A stretch of 64,000 nucleotides of DNA from contig NZ_RCYZ01000003.1 in NCBI RefSeq assembly GCF_006439025.1, positions 312,127-376,126 on the forward strand. The letters run 5' to 3'. Every line of letters begins with the position of its first letter. Positions within the stretch are counted from its first letter, which is position 1. Origin of the DNA: Hymenobacter nivis. Lineage in GTDB: Bacteria > Bacteroidota > Bacteroidia > Cytophagales > Hymenobacteraceae. Of this stretch, positions 1 to 10,842 are shown piece after piece. The position numbers and the translations under genes are program-made. The notes beneath the pieces are model-generated. The model was not told the origin of the DNA. It made no database searches and worked only from the letters and a program-made list of their open reading frames with translations.

Positions 1-3081
<3,081 letters not shown>

Positions 3082-3088
3082 CGAGGCC

Positions 3089-3163
3089 TGTAGAACGGAG
3101 GGGCACTCCATTTTGACACCGATACGCCCTCTTGTGCAGAACGGAGTGCCTCTCCGTTCTACA
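3089..3163. repeat. Intergenic inverted repeat (21-bp arms)
   Basis: Arms 3089-3109 and 3143-3163 are reverse complements at 20 of 21 positions, around a 33-nt spacer. The right half also holds a perfect 9-bp hairpin (AGAACGGAG/CTCCGTTCT, 3138-3146 and 3152-3160). It sits between the beta-galactosidase stop (3081) and the DUF4861 start (3199) and has no T-tract, so a mobile palindromic repeat is as likely as a terminator. Confidence 0.75.
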
Positions 3164-3198
3164 ATCCTCGCCAATCATTTTGCGACGAGTTTAACCCC

Positions 3199-4383
3199 AT
3201 GCTCTACCTACTCAGCCTGTTCACCTTCCTCGCCGGGACCCCGGCGGCGCCCACACCGCTCACCGTCACGGTGCGCAACCCGCTGGCCGTGGCCCGGCCG
3301 GCCGAAACCGTGAGCCTGCCGCTGGCCCGCGCCGCGGCGCTGGTGCAGCGCGTGGGGGCCCAAAACCTGGTGGTGAAGGATGCCCAAACCGGCGCCGTAC
3401 TCGTGAGCCAGCTGCTCGACGCCAACGCCGACGGCACCCCTGACGAACTGCTGTTCCAAACGGCGATGCCGGCGCGGGGCACTCGTAAATTTATCCTGGA
3501 TGGGGCCCCGGCGGGGGCCCCGCGGCCGGCCAGCGCGCACACCACGTTTGCCCGCTTCGTGCCCGAGCGCACCGACGATTTTGCCTGGGAAAACGAGCGG
3601 GTAGCCTTCCGCACCTACGGCCCGGTGGCCGAGCAATTGTTTGACAAGAAAGACCCCGCCGGCACCCTCACCAGCGGCATGGACTGCTGGCTGAAACGCG
3701 TTGACTACCCGATCATCAACAAGTGGTACGCTCAGCACGTGCTCACGCCGTTTTCGTACCACAAAGACGTGGGCGAGGGCTACGATCCCTACCACGTGGG
3801 CCTCAGCCGCGGCGTGGGCGGCACCGGCGTCTGGGACCGGGATTCGCTGTACGTATCGCGGAATTTTACCAGTTACAAGGTCCTGGCCACGGGGCCCATC
3901 CGCGCCGTGTTCGAGCTGACCTACGCGCCCTGGGACGCCAACGGCCGCCGCGTGACGGAGCGCAAAGTCATCAGCCTCGACCTGGGCAGCAACCTCACCC
4001 GCTACGAAGACCACCTGGCCAGCGCCGGGGCCCCACTGCCCAACTGCACCATCGGCCTCACCCTGCACGACCAAAAGGGCAGCATCCGGGCCGACGAAAA
4101 AGCCGGCTACTTCCGCTACTGGGAAGCCATAGACGACTCATTCCTAGGCACCGCCGTGGTGCTCGCGCCCCAGCGGCTGCTGAAATACGAAGACCACCGC
4201 ACCAAAAATAAAGACCAAAACCAGCTCTACATCGCCGCCAAAGTGCCGCCTGGGCCCCCCGTGGTTTTCTACGCCGGCTTCGGCTGGGCAAAGAGCGGCC
4301 AGTTCCGCGACGTAGCCGCCTGGGACGCCTACCTGCAAGGCTTCGCCCAGCGCCTGGCCGCGCCCCTGCAAGTGCAATTTTGA
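3199..4383 (+). CDS. DUF4861 family secreted protein
   Basis: A 394-residue protein matching the DUF4861 family, which is common in Bacteroidota polysaccharide-use loci; I do not know a proven activity. The N-terminus (MLYLLSLFTFLAGTPAA) is a signal peptide. Family-like stretches include LDANADGTPDELLFQ near residue 75 and the aromatic and His-rich block KWYAQHVLTPFSYHKDVGEG near residues 175-194, followed by YDPYHVGLSRGVGGTGVWD. The C-terminal half (KYEDHRTKNKDQNQLYIAAK, then VVFYAGFGWAKSG) looks like a beta-rich sugar-active fold. It follows the GH2 beta-galactosidase in the same direction, suggesting a shared glycan substrate, which is inference. It ends 27 bp before the stop of the opposing dinB-like gene. 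Confidence 0.85.
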   Translation: MLYLLSLFTFLAGTPAAPTPLTVTVRNPLAVARPAETVSLPLARAAALVQRVGAQNLVVKDAQTGAVLVSQLLDANADGTPDELLFQTAMPARGTRKFILDGAPAGAPRPASAHTTFARFVPERTDDFAWENERVAFRTYGPVAEQLFDKKDPAGTLTSGMDCWLKRVDYPIINKWYAQHVLTPFSYHKDVGEGYDPYHVGLSRGVGGTGVWDRDSLYVSRNFTSYKVLATGPIRAVFELTYAPWDANGRRVTERKVISLDLGSNLTRYEDHLASAGAPLPNCTIGLTLHDQKGSIRADEKAGYFRYWEAIDDSFLGTAVVLAPQRLLKYEDHRTKNKDQNQLYIAAKVPPGPPVVFYAGFGWAKSGQFRDVAAWDAYLQGFAQRLAAPLQVQF

Positions 4384-4410
4384 ATGCAGCGTGGCCTTGC
4401 AGCGTCCGCG

Positions 4411-5490
4411 CTACAGCCCCAGGGCCAATTGCTGGCCCACAGCGTCGGCCGCCGGCACCAGGTTGGAAAGCGACACGCCCACCAGGCGCACGCCCTGCGC
4501 CACGGGCAGCAGCGCCCGCAGCAAATCGTGGCTGACGGCGGTGAGTTGCTCGGGGCCGGCCACGGGGCCCACCAGGCTGCGGCTGCGGGTAATTTGCTGG
4601 AAATCGGCGTATTTCACCTTCAGCGTGGCGGTGCGGCCCAGCAGGCCGGCGCGCTCGCAGTGGGCCCACACCTTGGCAATGCAGGGCCCCAGGCCGGCGG
4701 CCAGCTCGTCGAATTCGCGCCGGTCGTTTTCAAACGTGGTTTCGGCGCCCACCGATTTGCGCTGGCGGTCGGCCACCACGGGGCGGTGGTCTTCGGCGCG
4801 GGCAATGGCGTAGTAGTAGCCGCCAGCCTTGCCGAAGTGCTGGCGCAGCAGCGCCTCGGGCTGGGCGCGCAGGTCGGCCCCGGTGAAGATGCCCAGCCCG
4901 TTCAGCCGCGCCGCCGTGGCCGCGCCGATGCCGTGGAACTGCCCCACCGCCAGCGCCTCCACAAACCCGGGGCCCTGGTGCGGCCGAATCACGAACTGCC
5001 CGTTGGGCTTGCGGTAATCGGAGGCCAGCTTGGCCAGGAATTTATTGTAGGAAATACCCGCCGAGGCCGTGAGCCCCGTTTTTTCCAGGATGCGGGCCCG
5101 GATTTCCGCCGCGATGCGTGTAGCCAGCGGCTCAGCCTTCAGGTTTTCCGTCACGTCGAGGTAGGCCTCGTCGAGCGAGAGCGGCTCAATCAGCGGCGTG
5201 TACTCGGCGAAGATGGCGTGGATTTGCCGCGACACGTCCTTGTACACCTCGAAGCGCGGCGGCACAAACAGCAGCTCCGGGCACTTGCGCCGCGCCACCA
5301 CCGCCGGCATGGCCGAGCGCACCCCAAACTGCCGCGCCTCGTAGCTGGCGGCCATCACCACGCCCCGCTCGCGGGCCCCGCCCACGGCCACGGGCCGCCC
5401 CCGCAGCGCCGGGTCGTCGCGCTGCTCCACGGAGGCGTAAAACGCGTCCATGTCGAGGTGAATGATTTTGCGGAGTTCGGCGGCGGGCAT
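4411..5490 (-). CDS. dinB: DNA polymerase IV (Y-family, DinB)
   Basis: Error-prone Y-family polymerase for translesion synthesis. The protein is 359 residues from the ATG at 5488-5490, chosen because it gives the standard start MPAAELRKIIHLDMDAFYAS; an open frame continues upstream to 5622, but that extension is not family-like. Catalytic carboxylates are visible at D13 (HLDMDAFY) and D107-E108 (PLSLDEAYLDVT). The palm/finger motif SYEARQFGVRSAMP, the thumb motif TASAGISYNKFLAKLASDYR and the little-finger domain (last third) are present, so it appears complete. It is convergent with the DUF4861 gene. No SOS box is evident in the 200 bp upstream. Confidence 0.96.
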   Translation of the reverse strand: MPAAELRKIIHLDMDAFYASVEQRDDPALRGRPVAVGGARERGVVMAASYEARQFGVRSAMPAVVARRKCPELLFVPPRFEVYKDVSRQIHAIFAEYTPLIEPLSLDEAYLDVTENLKAEPLATRIAAEIRARILEKTGLTASAGISYNKFLAKLASDYRKPNGQFVIRPHQGPGFVEALAVGQFHGIGAATAARLNGLGIFTGADLRAQPEALLRQHFGKAGGYYYAIARAEDHRPVVADRQRKSVGAETTFENDRREFDELAAGLGPCIAKVWAHCERAGLLGRTATLKVKYADFQQITRSRSLVGPVAGPEQLTAVSHDLLRALLPVAQGVRLVGVSLSNLVPAADAVGQQLALGL

Positions 5491-5698
5491 GGCGGTTTGG
5501 GGCCGCAATTTCGCCAGCAGCGCGCTATTTAGGGCCCCGGCGGGTGGCCTTCCCACTGCATGGGGACCATAAGTAGCGGGCCGCCAGGTGGTATTTGACT
5601 GTAGGATGTTGGACAACCGCACGCTGCTATTCTCTGCATTGAATCGACTTAGTAACCTTGATGGAACGGTATCAAAACCGCTGGAAGGGCACTAATTC

Positions 5699-6663
5699 TT
5701 AATAGCGTTTTAGCAATTTTTTTCCTACTTTTTGCCAAATCCCTCTAAAGTTGTATAGCCAAAGCCTTCCCTTATTATCGCAGACAAGGTTTTTTGGCTC
5801 AGTATATTGACTTCCGCTGGGGAGCGTAATAGTATCAAGCACTTGACCATGTTTAACGCGCAGCAGGTACTCAGGCGTGGGGAAAACCGATTGGTTGGAA
5901 CCTGCCAAATATATGCTACCAGCACAAGAGCAAACGTCACTAACTCCATTGATAAAGTTCACATTTACAATGTATTTCCATCCGGTTTTCGCTCTATAGA
6001 GGAGTTGGCCTGCTTCCAAAAACTTGAACCGCCCCCCATAGAGTAGGAGTCGCCCGGTACCGTATCATTTACTGTATTGTTCAGCTCAGTAATGGTCTTG
6101 ACGATATCCCATTTCTTGCCTTTACGGTCCCGCATTTGGTACACTTTCCCATTGTACGTCAACACCCGAAGCGCTTTGCCAGGAAGTGAATAAAACTCAT
6201 AAGGAAAAAAGGTATGCGTATCAAATTCTCCGTGCGTCCACGTCTTCCCAAAGTCTGTAGAATAAGCCAAGCGCGAATAAGCAGGCTCGTGAACGCCAGG
6301 CCAACTATCTAACCCCCACAATACATGGTGTTGATCAATAGTCAGGTATTTAATATATAGAAAATCACGCTTCTGCCTTTGGTCATGCATGTTCTGCCAA
6401 TGCAAGCCAGCATCTGTCGTAATGGCCAAGCCGCCATTCCATTTCACTGCAATAAGCGTATCGCCATTAACAGGCAATAAATCATAAACTGCTTTATCGG
6501 GGCTAGTTGGTTTACGAACTGATTTGGGCTTAATTTCTAAAGCGGTGTGCGCGTTCTGATTGTCCTCTGTCCGTTTCAGATCTGAGTTGCATGAGCTACT
6601 CAGGCAGTTCAATACAATGAGCCATAAATAAGTTTGGCGTTGAAATAACCAGGTAAGAAGCAT
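5699..6663 (-). pseudogene. Frameshifted Asp-box (BNR-like) lipoprotein gene
   Basis: Two minus-strand frames join into one protein of about 321 residues if one base is added near 6016-6040, where there are a 5-T and a 6-G run on the coding strand. Part one (6663 back to 5965) starts with a hydrophobic signal ending near SSSC (Cys25, a weak lipobox) and has two Asp-box motifs, TTDAGLHW (82-89) and STDFGKTW (125-132), typical of beta-propeller sialidase-like folds. Part two (stop at 5699) continues with LEAGQLLYRAKTGWKY and ends KKLLKRY. The gene is markedly AT-rich compared with its neighbours, which suggests recent transfer. A sequencing error would make it intact; otherwise it is a broken gene. 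Exact function is unknown. Confidence 0.6.
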
Positions 6664-6710
6664 AGCAGCGAATATAAAGTCCTTAAAACGCCCCCCGCCC
6701 GCGCCGGCCG

Positions 6711-6718
6711 TACCTTTG
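6711..6718 (+). promoter_or_regulatory. Bacteroidota -7 box (TACCTTTG) before the ABC-F gene
   Basis: TACCTTTG matches the Bacteroidota TAnnTTTG -7 consensus exactly and lies only 6 nt before the ATG at 6725, implying a very short or absent leader. No clear -33 TTG is seen at the usual spacing. Confidence 0.5.
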
Positions 6719-6724
6719 CGGCCT

Positions 6725-8638
6725 ATGAATCTGTTATCCGCCGAGAATATCTCGAAAAATTACGCCGACCGCTGGCTGTTTAAGGACCTGAACTTTGGCT
6801 TGCAGCAGGGGCAGCGCGTGGCCTTTGTGGGCATCAACGGCACGGGCAAAACCACGCTCATGCGCGTACTGGCCGGCCTTGAAATTCCCGACACGGGCCT
6901 GGTGAGCGTACGCAAGGGCATCCGCGTGACCTACCTGGGCCAGCAGCCGGTGTTCGACGAAAGCCTGAGCGTGGAGGAAACCATCTTCGCCAGCCAGAAC
7001 GACACGCTCAAGGCCATCAAGGAGTACGAGCACGTGGTGAACGACCCCGACCACAAATCGGACGACTTGCAGCGCGTGCTCGAGCGCATGGACGCGCTGA
7101 ACGCCTGGGACTACGAAGCCCAAGTGCAGCAGATTTTGGGCCGCCTCGGCATCCTGGGCGAGCTGCTGACGCGCAACGTGAGCCAGCTTTCGGGCGGGCA
7201 GCGCAAGCGCGTGGCCCTGGCCCGGGTGCTGATTGAGGAGCCCGACGTGTTGCTGCTCGACGAGCCCACCAACCACTTGGACCTGAGCACGATTGAGTGG
7301 CTCGAAAACCGGCTATCCTCCCCCACCCTCACGCTGCTGATGGTGACCCACGACCGCTACTTCCTCGACAAAGTGGCCAACGAAATCGTGGAGCTCGACA
7401 AGGGCCAGATGTACCGCTACCAGGGCAACTACGCCTACTTCGTGGAGAAAAAGGCCGATCGCGAGATGCGCGAAGCCACCGAGGTGGAGAAGGCCCGCAA
7501 CCTGTTCCGCAAGGAGCTGGAGTGGATGCGCCGCATGCCCCAGGCCCGCGGCACCAAGCAAAAGGCCCGCATCGACGCCTTTTACGTGACCAAGGAAAAG
7601 GCCAGCACCAACCTAAGCAAGCAGCAGATTGAGCTGAGCGTGAAAACAACCCGCCAGGGCGGCAAAATCATCGAGGCCGACCACCTCAACAAGCGCTTCG
7701 GCGACAACGTGGTGCTCGACGATTTCAGCTACGTGTTCAAAAAGAAGGACCGCATCGGCCTGGTGGGCCCCAACGGCGCGGGCAAGTCCACGCTGCTGAA
7801 CATGCTGACTGGCAAGTTGAAGCCCGACTCCGGCACCATCGACGTGGGCACCACCACGGTGTTCGGCTACTACACCCAAACCGAGCTGGAGTTTGACCCC
7901 TCGCAACGCGTGATTGACATTGTGAAGGAGGTGGCCGAAGTGGTGGAGCTGGCCAACGGCGACGTGCTCACCGCCAGCCAGTTCCTGAACCTGTTCCTCT
8001 TCCCACCGGCCCAGCAGTACACGCTGGTGAACAAGCTGAGCGGCGGCGAAAAGCGGCGCTTGCAGCTGCTGCGCGTGCTCATCAAGAACCCCAACTTCCT
8101 GATTCTTGACGAGCCCACCAACGACCTGGACCTGGCCACGCTCAACATCCTGGAGGATTTTCTGCTGCACTTCGCCGGCTGCCTGCTCATCGTCAGCCAC
8201 GACCGCTACTTCCTCGACCACCTCGCCGAGCACCTGTTTGTGCTGGAGCCGGGCGGCGCTGTGCTGAACTTCCCCGGCAACTACACCGACTACCGCGACT
8301 ACCTGGAGGAGCGCGAAACCGAAGCCGCCCTGGAGGCCGAGGAGAAAGCCGCCAAGGCCGCCCGCGCCGCTGCCAAGGGGGCCCCCGCGCCGGTGGCCGC
8401 TCCCGCCCCGGCCACCCCCGCCAAGCGCCGCGCCACCTTCGCCGAGAAGAAGGAGTACGAGCAGCTCGAAGGCGTGCTGGCCCAGCTCGAAACCGAGAAG
8501 CAGGCCATTACCGCCAACCTGAACGGCGGCGCCGGCACCCCCCAGGAGTTCGCCAACTGGGGCGCGCGCCTGCAAGCCGTGGAGCAGGAACTGGCCAAGA
8601 AGGAAGAGCGCTGGCTGGAGCTGGCCGAGCTGGTGTAG
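6725..8638 (+). CDS. uup: ABC-F ATPase, Uup type
   Basis: A 637-residue soluble protein with two ABC domains and no membrane segments, the ABC-F layout; these proteins act on ribosomes, and Uup also affects DNA branch stability. Domain 1 has Walker A GINGTGKTT (36-44), signature LSGGQRKR (155-162) and Walker B LLLDEPTNHLD. Domain 2 has GPNGAGKST, LSGGEKRR and LILDEPTNDLD. The linker between them (KARNLFRKELEWMRRMPQAR) is typical, and an Ala-rich stretch leads to a C-terminal coiled coil (KKEYEQLEGVLAQLETEK to the end) that is diagnostic of Uup. I chose ATG 6725 over an in-frame TTG at 6716, which falls inside the -7 box. Complete. Confidence 0.93.
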   Translation: MNLLSAENISKNYADRWLFKDLNFGLQQGQRVAFVGINGTGKTTLMRVLAGLEIPDTGLVSVRKGIRVTYLGQQPVFDESLSVEETIFASQNDTLKAIKEYEHVVNDPDHKSDDLQRVLERMDALNAWDYEAQVQQILGRLGILGELLTRNVSQLSGGQRKRVALARVLIEEPDVLLLDEPTNHLDLSTIEWLENRLSSPTLTLLMVTHDRYFLDKVANEIVELDKGQMYRYQGNYAYFVEKKADREMREATEVEKARNLFRKELEWMRRMPQARGTKQKARIDAFYVTKEKASTNLSKQQIELSVKTTRQGGKIIEADHLNKRFGDNVVLDDFSYVFKKKDRIGLVGPNGAGKSTLLNMLTGKLKPDSGTIDVGTTTVFGYYTQTELEFDPSQRVIDIVKEVAEVVELANGDVLTASQFLNLFLFPPAQQYTLVNKLSGGEKRRLQLLRVLIKNPNFLILDEPTNDLDLATLNILEDFLLHFAGCLLIVSHDRYFLDHLAEHLFVLEPGGAVLNFPGNYTDYRDYLEERETEAALEAEEKAAKAARAAAKGAPAPVAAPAPATPAKRRATFAEKKEYEQLEGVLAQLETEKQAITANLNGGAGTPQEFANWGARLQAVEQELAKKEERWLELAELV

Positions 8639-8700
8639 CCCCGCCGCACCACCCGGTGGGGCCCCGGCGCCAACGGTTTGCCTCGTTCCTAACCAAGAGA

Positions 8701-8750
8701 AAAGCGACCCGCTTGGGGCCCCAGGGCTGCCGAACGGGTCGCTTTTTTTG
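8701..8750 (+). terminator. Rho-independent terminator after uup
   Basis: Perfect 11-bp arms 8701-8711 and 8735-8745 (AAAGCGACCCG/CGGGTCGCTTT) enclose a GC-rich loop and are followed by a T-tract to 8749. It lies 62 bp after the ABC-F stop. Confidence 0.85.
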
Positions 8751-8798
8751 GTTTGCGGCGGGCGCTGGGGCCCTATTCCGGTGGGGCGCCAGCGCCCG

Positions 8799-9563
8799 TT
8801 ACGCCGCCCGCTTCTCGCCCACAAACACGTAGTGGCGGTGGAGCAGCGACTTGAACCCAAACAACTCCGCACGGTGCGCATGGCCGGTGCTGCTGCGCAG
8901 GCGGCGCAACTGGAGCCACTGCCAGGGCCACAGCAGCGCGGCAAGGGGCACGTAGAGCAGGTCTTCGAGGTAGAAGGCGGTGTAGAGAACGCGCTTCAGC
9001 TCCAGGCCGTGCACATCAAAGAGGCGCTTGAGCTCCTGGTGCTGCACGAGTTGGTGGTTGCCTTCGTCGGGCTCGAACAGCAGCCGGAAACGCCGCACCC
9101 GGCCCGTGAACAGGTACGACAGCCGGTCGCGCATGGTCAGGCAGTTGTCGTTGCTGACCACCAGCAGGCCGCCCGGGGCCAGCCGCGCGGCGCACCGGCC
9201 GATGAACTGCGCCGTGTTCCCAAAGCACATAATGCCGCTGATGGACGTGATGATATCGAAAGCCGGCTCGTTGGCGAAGGGAAACTCCTGGCTCAGGTCG
9301 GTGGGGGCGTAGCGCACGGGCGCGGGCGGCGCGGCGGTGCGCACGTCGGCCCCCCAGCGCCGGGCCCCGGGAAAGAGCCGCCCCACCTGCCCCAGCAGCT
9401 CGCCCGCGCCGCACGGCAAATCGAGCCAGCGCAGCCCCGGCCGGTGCAGGGGCCCCAGGCCCAGCAAATAAGCCAGCACGGTGCGGTTGACATGTTTCTG
9501 GGTGTTGCCTCGGGGCACTTCGGCCAGGAGGGCGGCGGGGGCGAGGGTGGGCGAAGCGGGCAT
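8799..9563 (-). CDS. Class I SAM-dependent methyltransferase
   Basis: A 254-residue protein with a Rossmann methyltransferase core. Motif I is LDLPCGAGE at residues 47-55. The acidic end of the second strand is GADVRT, and a later strand/loop reads DIITSISGIMCFGNTAQFIG, followed by LAPGGLLVVSND, typical of motif post-I and motif III regions. The C-terminal part is hydrophobic and basic (YLEDLLYVPLAALLWPWQWL), which could touch the membrane. The substrate cannot be told from sequence; small-molecule or cell-surface O-methylation would both fit. It is convergent with the ABC-F gene and separated from it by a strong terminator. Confidence 0.8.
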   Translation of the reverse strand: MPASPTLAPAALLAEVPRGNTQKHVNRTVLAYLLGLGPLHRPGLRWLDLPCGAGELLGQVGRLFPGARRWGADVRTAAPPAPVRYAPTDLSQEFPFANEPAFDIITSISGIMCFGNTAQFIGRCAARLAPGGLLVVSNDNCLTMRDRLSYLFTGRVRRFRLLFEPDEGNHQLVQHQELKRLFDVHGLELKRVLYTAFYLEDLLYVPLAALLWPWQWLQLRRLRSSTGHAHRAELFGFKSLLHRHYVFVGEKRAA

Positions 9564-9895
9564 ACAGTGGGCGAATGTGGAAGCTGCCCGGCGCCGATGC
9601 CAGGCCAGCGCCGGAACTGCGGCTAGTATCTGATGTCGCCAGGAACACTGCCAACCGCCAGGAGGTTGCCAAACATGAACTAATCATGAATTATTTTAAC
9701 AAATCCCCTATCCTCGGCCTAATACTTACGCCCGGCCCGGGCTAACCATTGCGGTGGCCGCTTGCAACAGTAGCAGCTCCGGGGCCGCCCACCGCGGGGC
9801 CTTGCGGGGAAAGTTGCCTTCGCCCAAAAAACAAAAAAGGCCGCGCTGGTAGCGCGGCCTTTTTGGCATTGAATAATAAGCGGTTCGAAGTGGCG
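9564..9895. other. Gene-free stretch with a terminator
   Basis: No convincing coding frame. The right end holds the terminator at 9834-9864. The stretch around 9660-9715 is locally AT-rich and probably carries the promoter of the methyltransferase gene, but I could not pick out a good -7/-33 pair on the minus strand. Confidence 0.5.
9834..9864. terminator. Bidirectional hairpin terminator
   Basis: Perfect 14-bp arms 9834-9847 and 9851-9864 with a 3-nt GGT loop; A-runs on one side and T-runs on the other let it work in both directions. It lies 32 bp beyond the stop of the minus-strand DUF952 gene, its likely client. Confidence 0.85.
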
Positions 9896-10252
9896 CTAAG
9901 CGTCGCCGCGCAGCTCCGGCGGCAGCGCAAAGGCACCGTCGGGGCCCGGGGCGAAGGGCCAGGTGCGTGCCACGGCCCCCACCGGAATGGGGGCGAAGGC
10001 GTGGGCAAAGTGCTCCTGCCGCTTGGCGGCCCACTCGCGCTCGACGCGCACGCCGGCCGTGGCCAGGGCATCTTCGTCGATTTCGAGTAGCACTAGGGGG
10101 CCCCGGCCGGCGTAGTGGCGGCGGGCGGTTTCGAGCACCTGGTGGCGCTCGGAGGTGTGGATGAAGCCCTCGGCCGCCAGGTCGGCGCTGGCGAAGAAGC
10201 CGGTGCGCTGGGCCTGCTCCCAGTCGGCGAGGTCGGCGAGGCGATAGATCAT
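9896..10252 (-). CDS. DUF952 family protein
   Basis: A 118-residue cytosolic protein matching DUF952. The N-terminus MIYRLADLADWEQAQ, the centre EGFIHTSERHQVLETARRHY and the LVLLEIDEDAL strand are characteristic, as is the C-terminal FAPIPVGAVART segment. The family is small, widespread and uncharacterised; it resembles ADP-ribosyltransferase-like folds in some databases, but I cannot show activity here. The ATG at 10250-10252 follows directly after a 23-bp palindrome (10261-10328) that separates it from the gene upstream. Confidence 0.85.
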   Translation of the reverse strand: MIYRLADLADWEQAQRTGFFASADLAAEGFIHTSERHQVLETARRHYAGRGPLVLLEIDEDALATAGVRVEREWAAKRQEHFAHAFAPIPVGAVARTWPFAPGPDGAFALPPELRGDA

Positions 10253-10260
10253 TTCCGAAA

Positions 10261-10328
10261 TTATGAGTTAAAAGTTATGAGTTAAGCAAAACCATGGGCC
10301 TTTAAAACTCATAACTTTTAACTCATAA
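10261..10328. repeat. Perfect 23-bp AT-rich inverted repeat, GTTAAAAGTT family
   Basis: Arms 10261-10283 and 10306-10328 are perfect reverse complements, spacer 22 nt. Each arm itself contains ATGAGTT twice, split by AAAAG. It begins 10 nt beyond the stop of the minus-strand gene at 10339, so it may act as a terminator although the stem is AT-rich. It shares its core with the elements at 36711-36783 and 53011-53086. Confidence 0.9.
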
Positions 10329-10338
10329 CTGGTGCCGC

Positions 10339-10725
10339 TTACGCCTTCCACAGCTCCTGCTGCACCTGCTTGCCCACGGTGAGCATGATGCGCACGGGGT
10401 TGGGCACGAGCGTGATGCGGGCTTCCTTGCCGGGGTATTTCTCCGAATCTACCCACACGCCTTCCTTGGGCGAGGGGGCCGAGCGCGGGTCGCTGGGCAG
10501 GTAGGCGGTGGGCAGCAGCACGTCGGTGTCCGATTTCAGGTCGCCGTGCACCTTGTCGAGCGCCTCTTCGAGGTAGTCGCCGTACTCGTCGTTAAAATCG
10601 TCTTCCAAGTCGTGCAGGGCCTCTTCTACCTCGTCGTAGCGGGCATCGTCGTAGGTGAGGGTGTGCAGCTCGGCCTTCTTTTCGATGAGGGCCACGAGGG
10701 CTTTGTTCAGGTCTTCGGTTTTCAT
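10339..10725 (-). CDS. Small acidic protein of unknown function
   Basis: A 128-residue soluble protein that I do not recognise. It starts MKTEDLNKALVALIEKKAEL. The N-terminal 60 residues are strongly acidic and helical (VEEALHDLEDDFNDEYGDYL); the rest is a mixed segment with LLPTAYLPSDPRSA, GVWVDSEKYPGKEARITLVP and NPVRIMLTVGKQVQQELWKA, which looks like a small beta domain. No signal peptide or membrane segment. Codon use is like that of its neighbours, so it is probably a genuine lineage-specific gene. It lies upstream of the DUF952 gene on the same strand, but with a long palindrome between them. Confidence 0.75.
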   Translation of the reverse strand: MKTEDLNKALVALIEKKAELHTLTYDDARYDEVEEALHDLEDDFNDEYGDYLEEALDKVHGDLKSDTDVLLPTAYLPSDPRSAPSPKEGVWVDSEKYPGKEARITLVPNPVRIMLTVGKQVQQELWKA

Positions 10726-10829
10726 AAAAAGCAGTGAGTTGCGGGCCGCTCGCCGCGGCGCGGTACGGCCGCAAAGGTGCTACGAAATCCGTAAATGTGG
10801 CCCGCGCCGCCGCGCCGGGGCCCCGGCTG

Positions 10830-10837
10830 TACTTTTA
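10830..10837 (+). promoter_or_regulatory. Likely -7 box (TACTTTTA)
   Basis: One mismatch from TAnnTTTG; it lies 5 nt before the ATG at 10843 of the type IX cargo gene, the same tight spacing seen at 6711. Confidence 0.4.
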
Positions 10838-10842
10838 GCAGC

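Noticed and set aside
7613..8944. 443-codon minus-strand frame over the uup 3' part
   Set aside because: Runs through the uup terminator and lacks any recognisable domain; shadow of a real gene.
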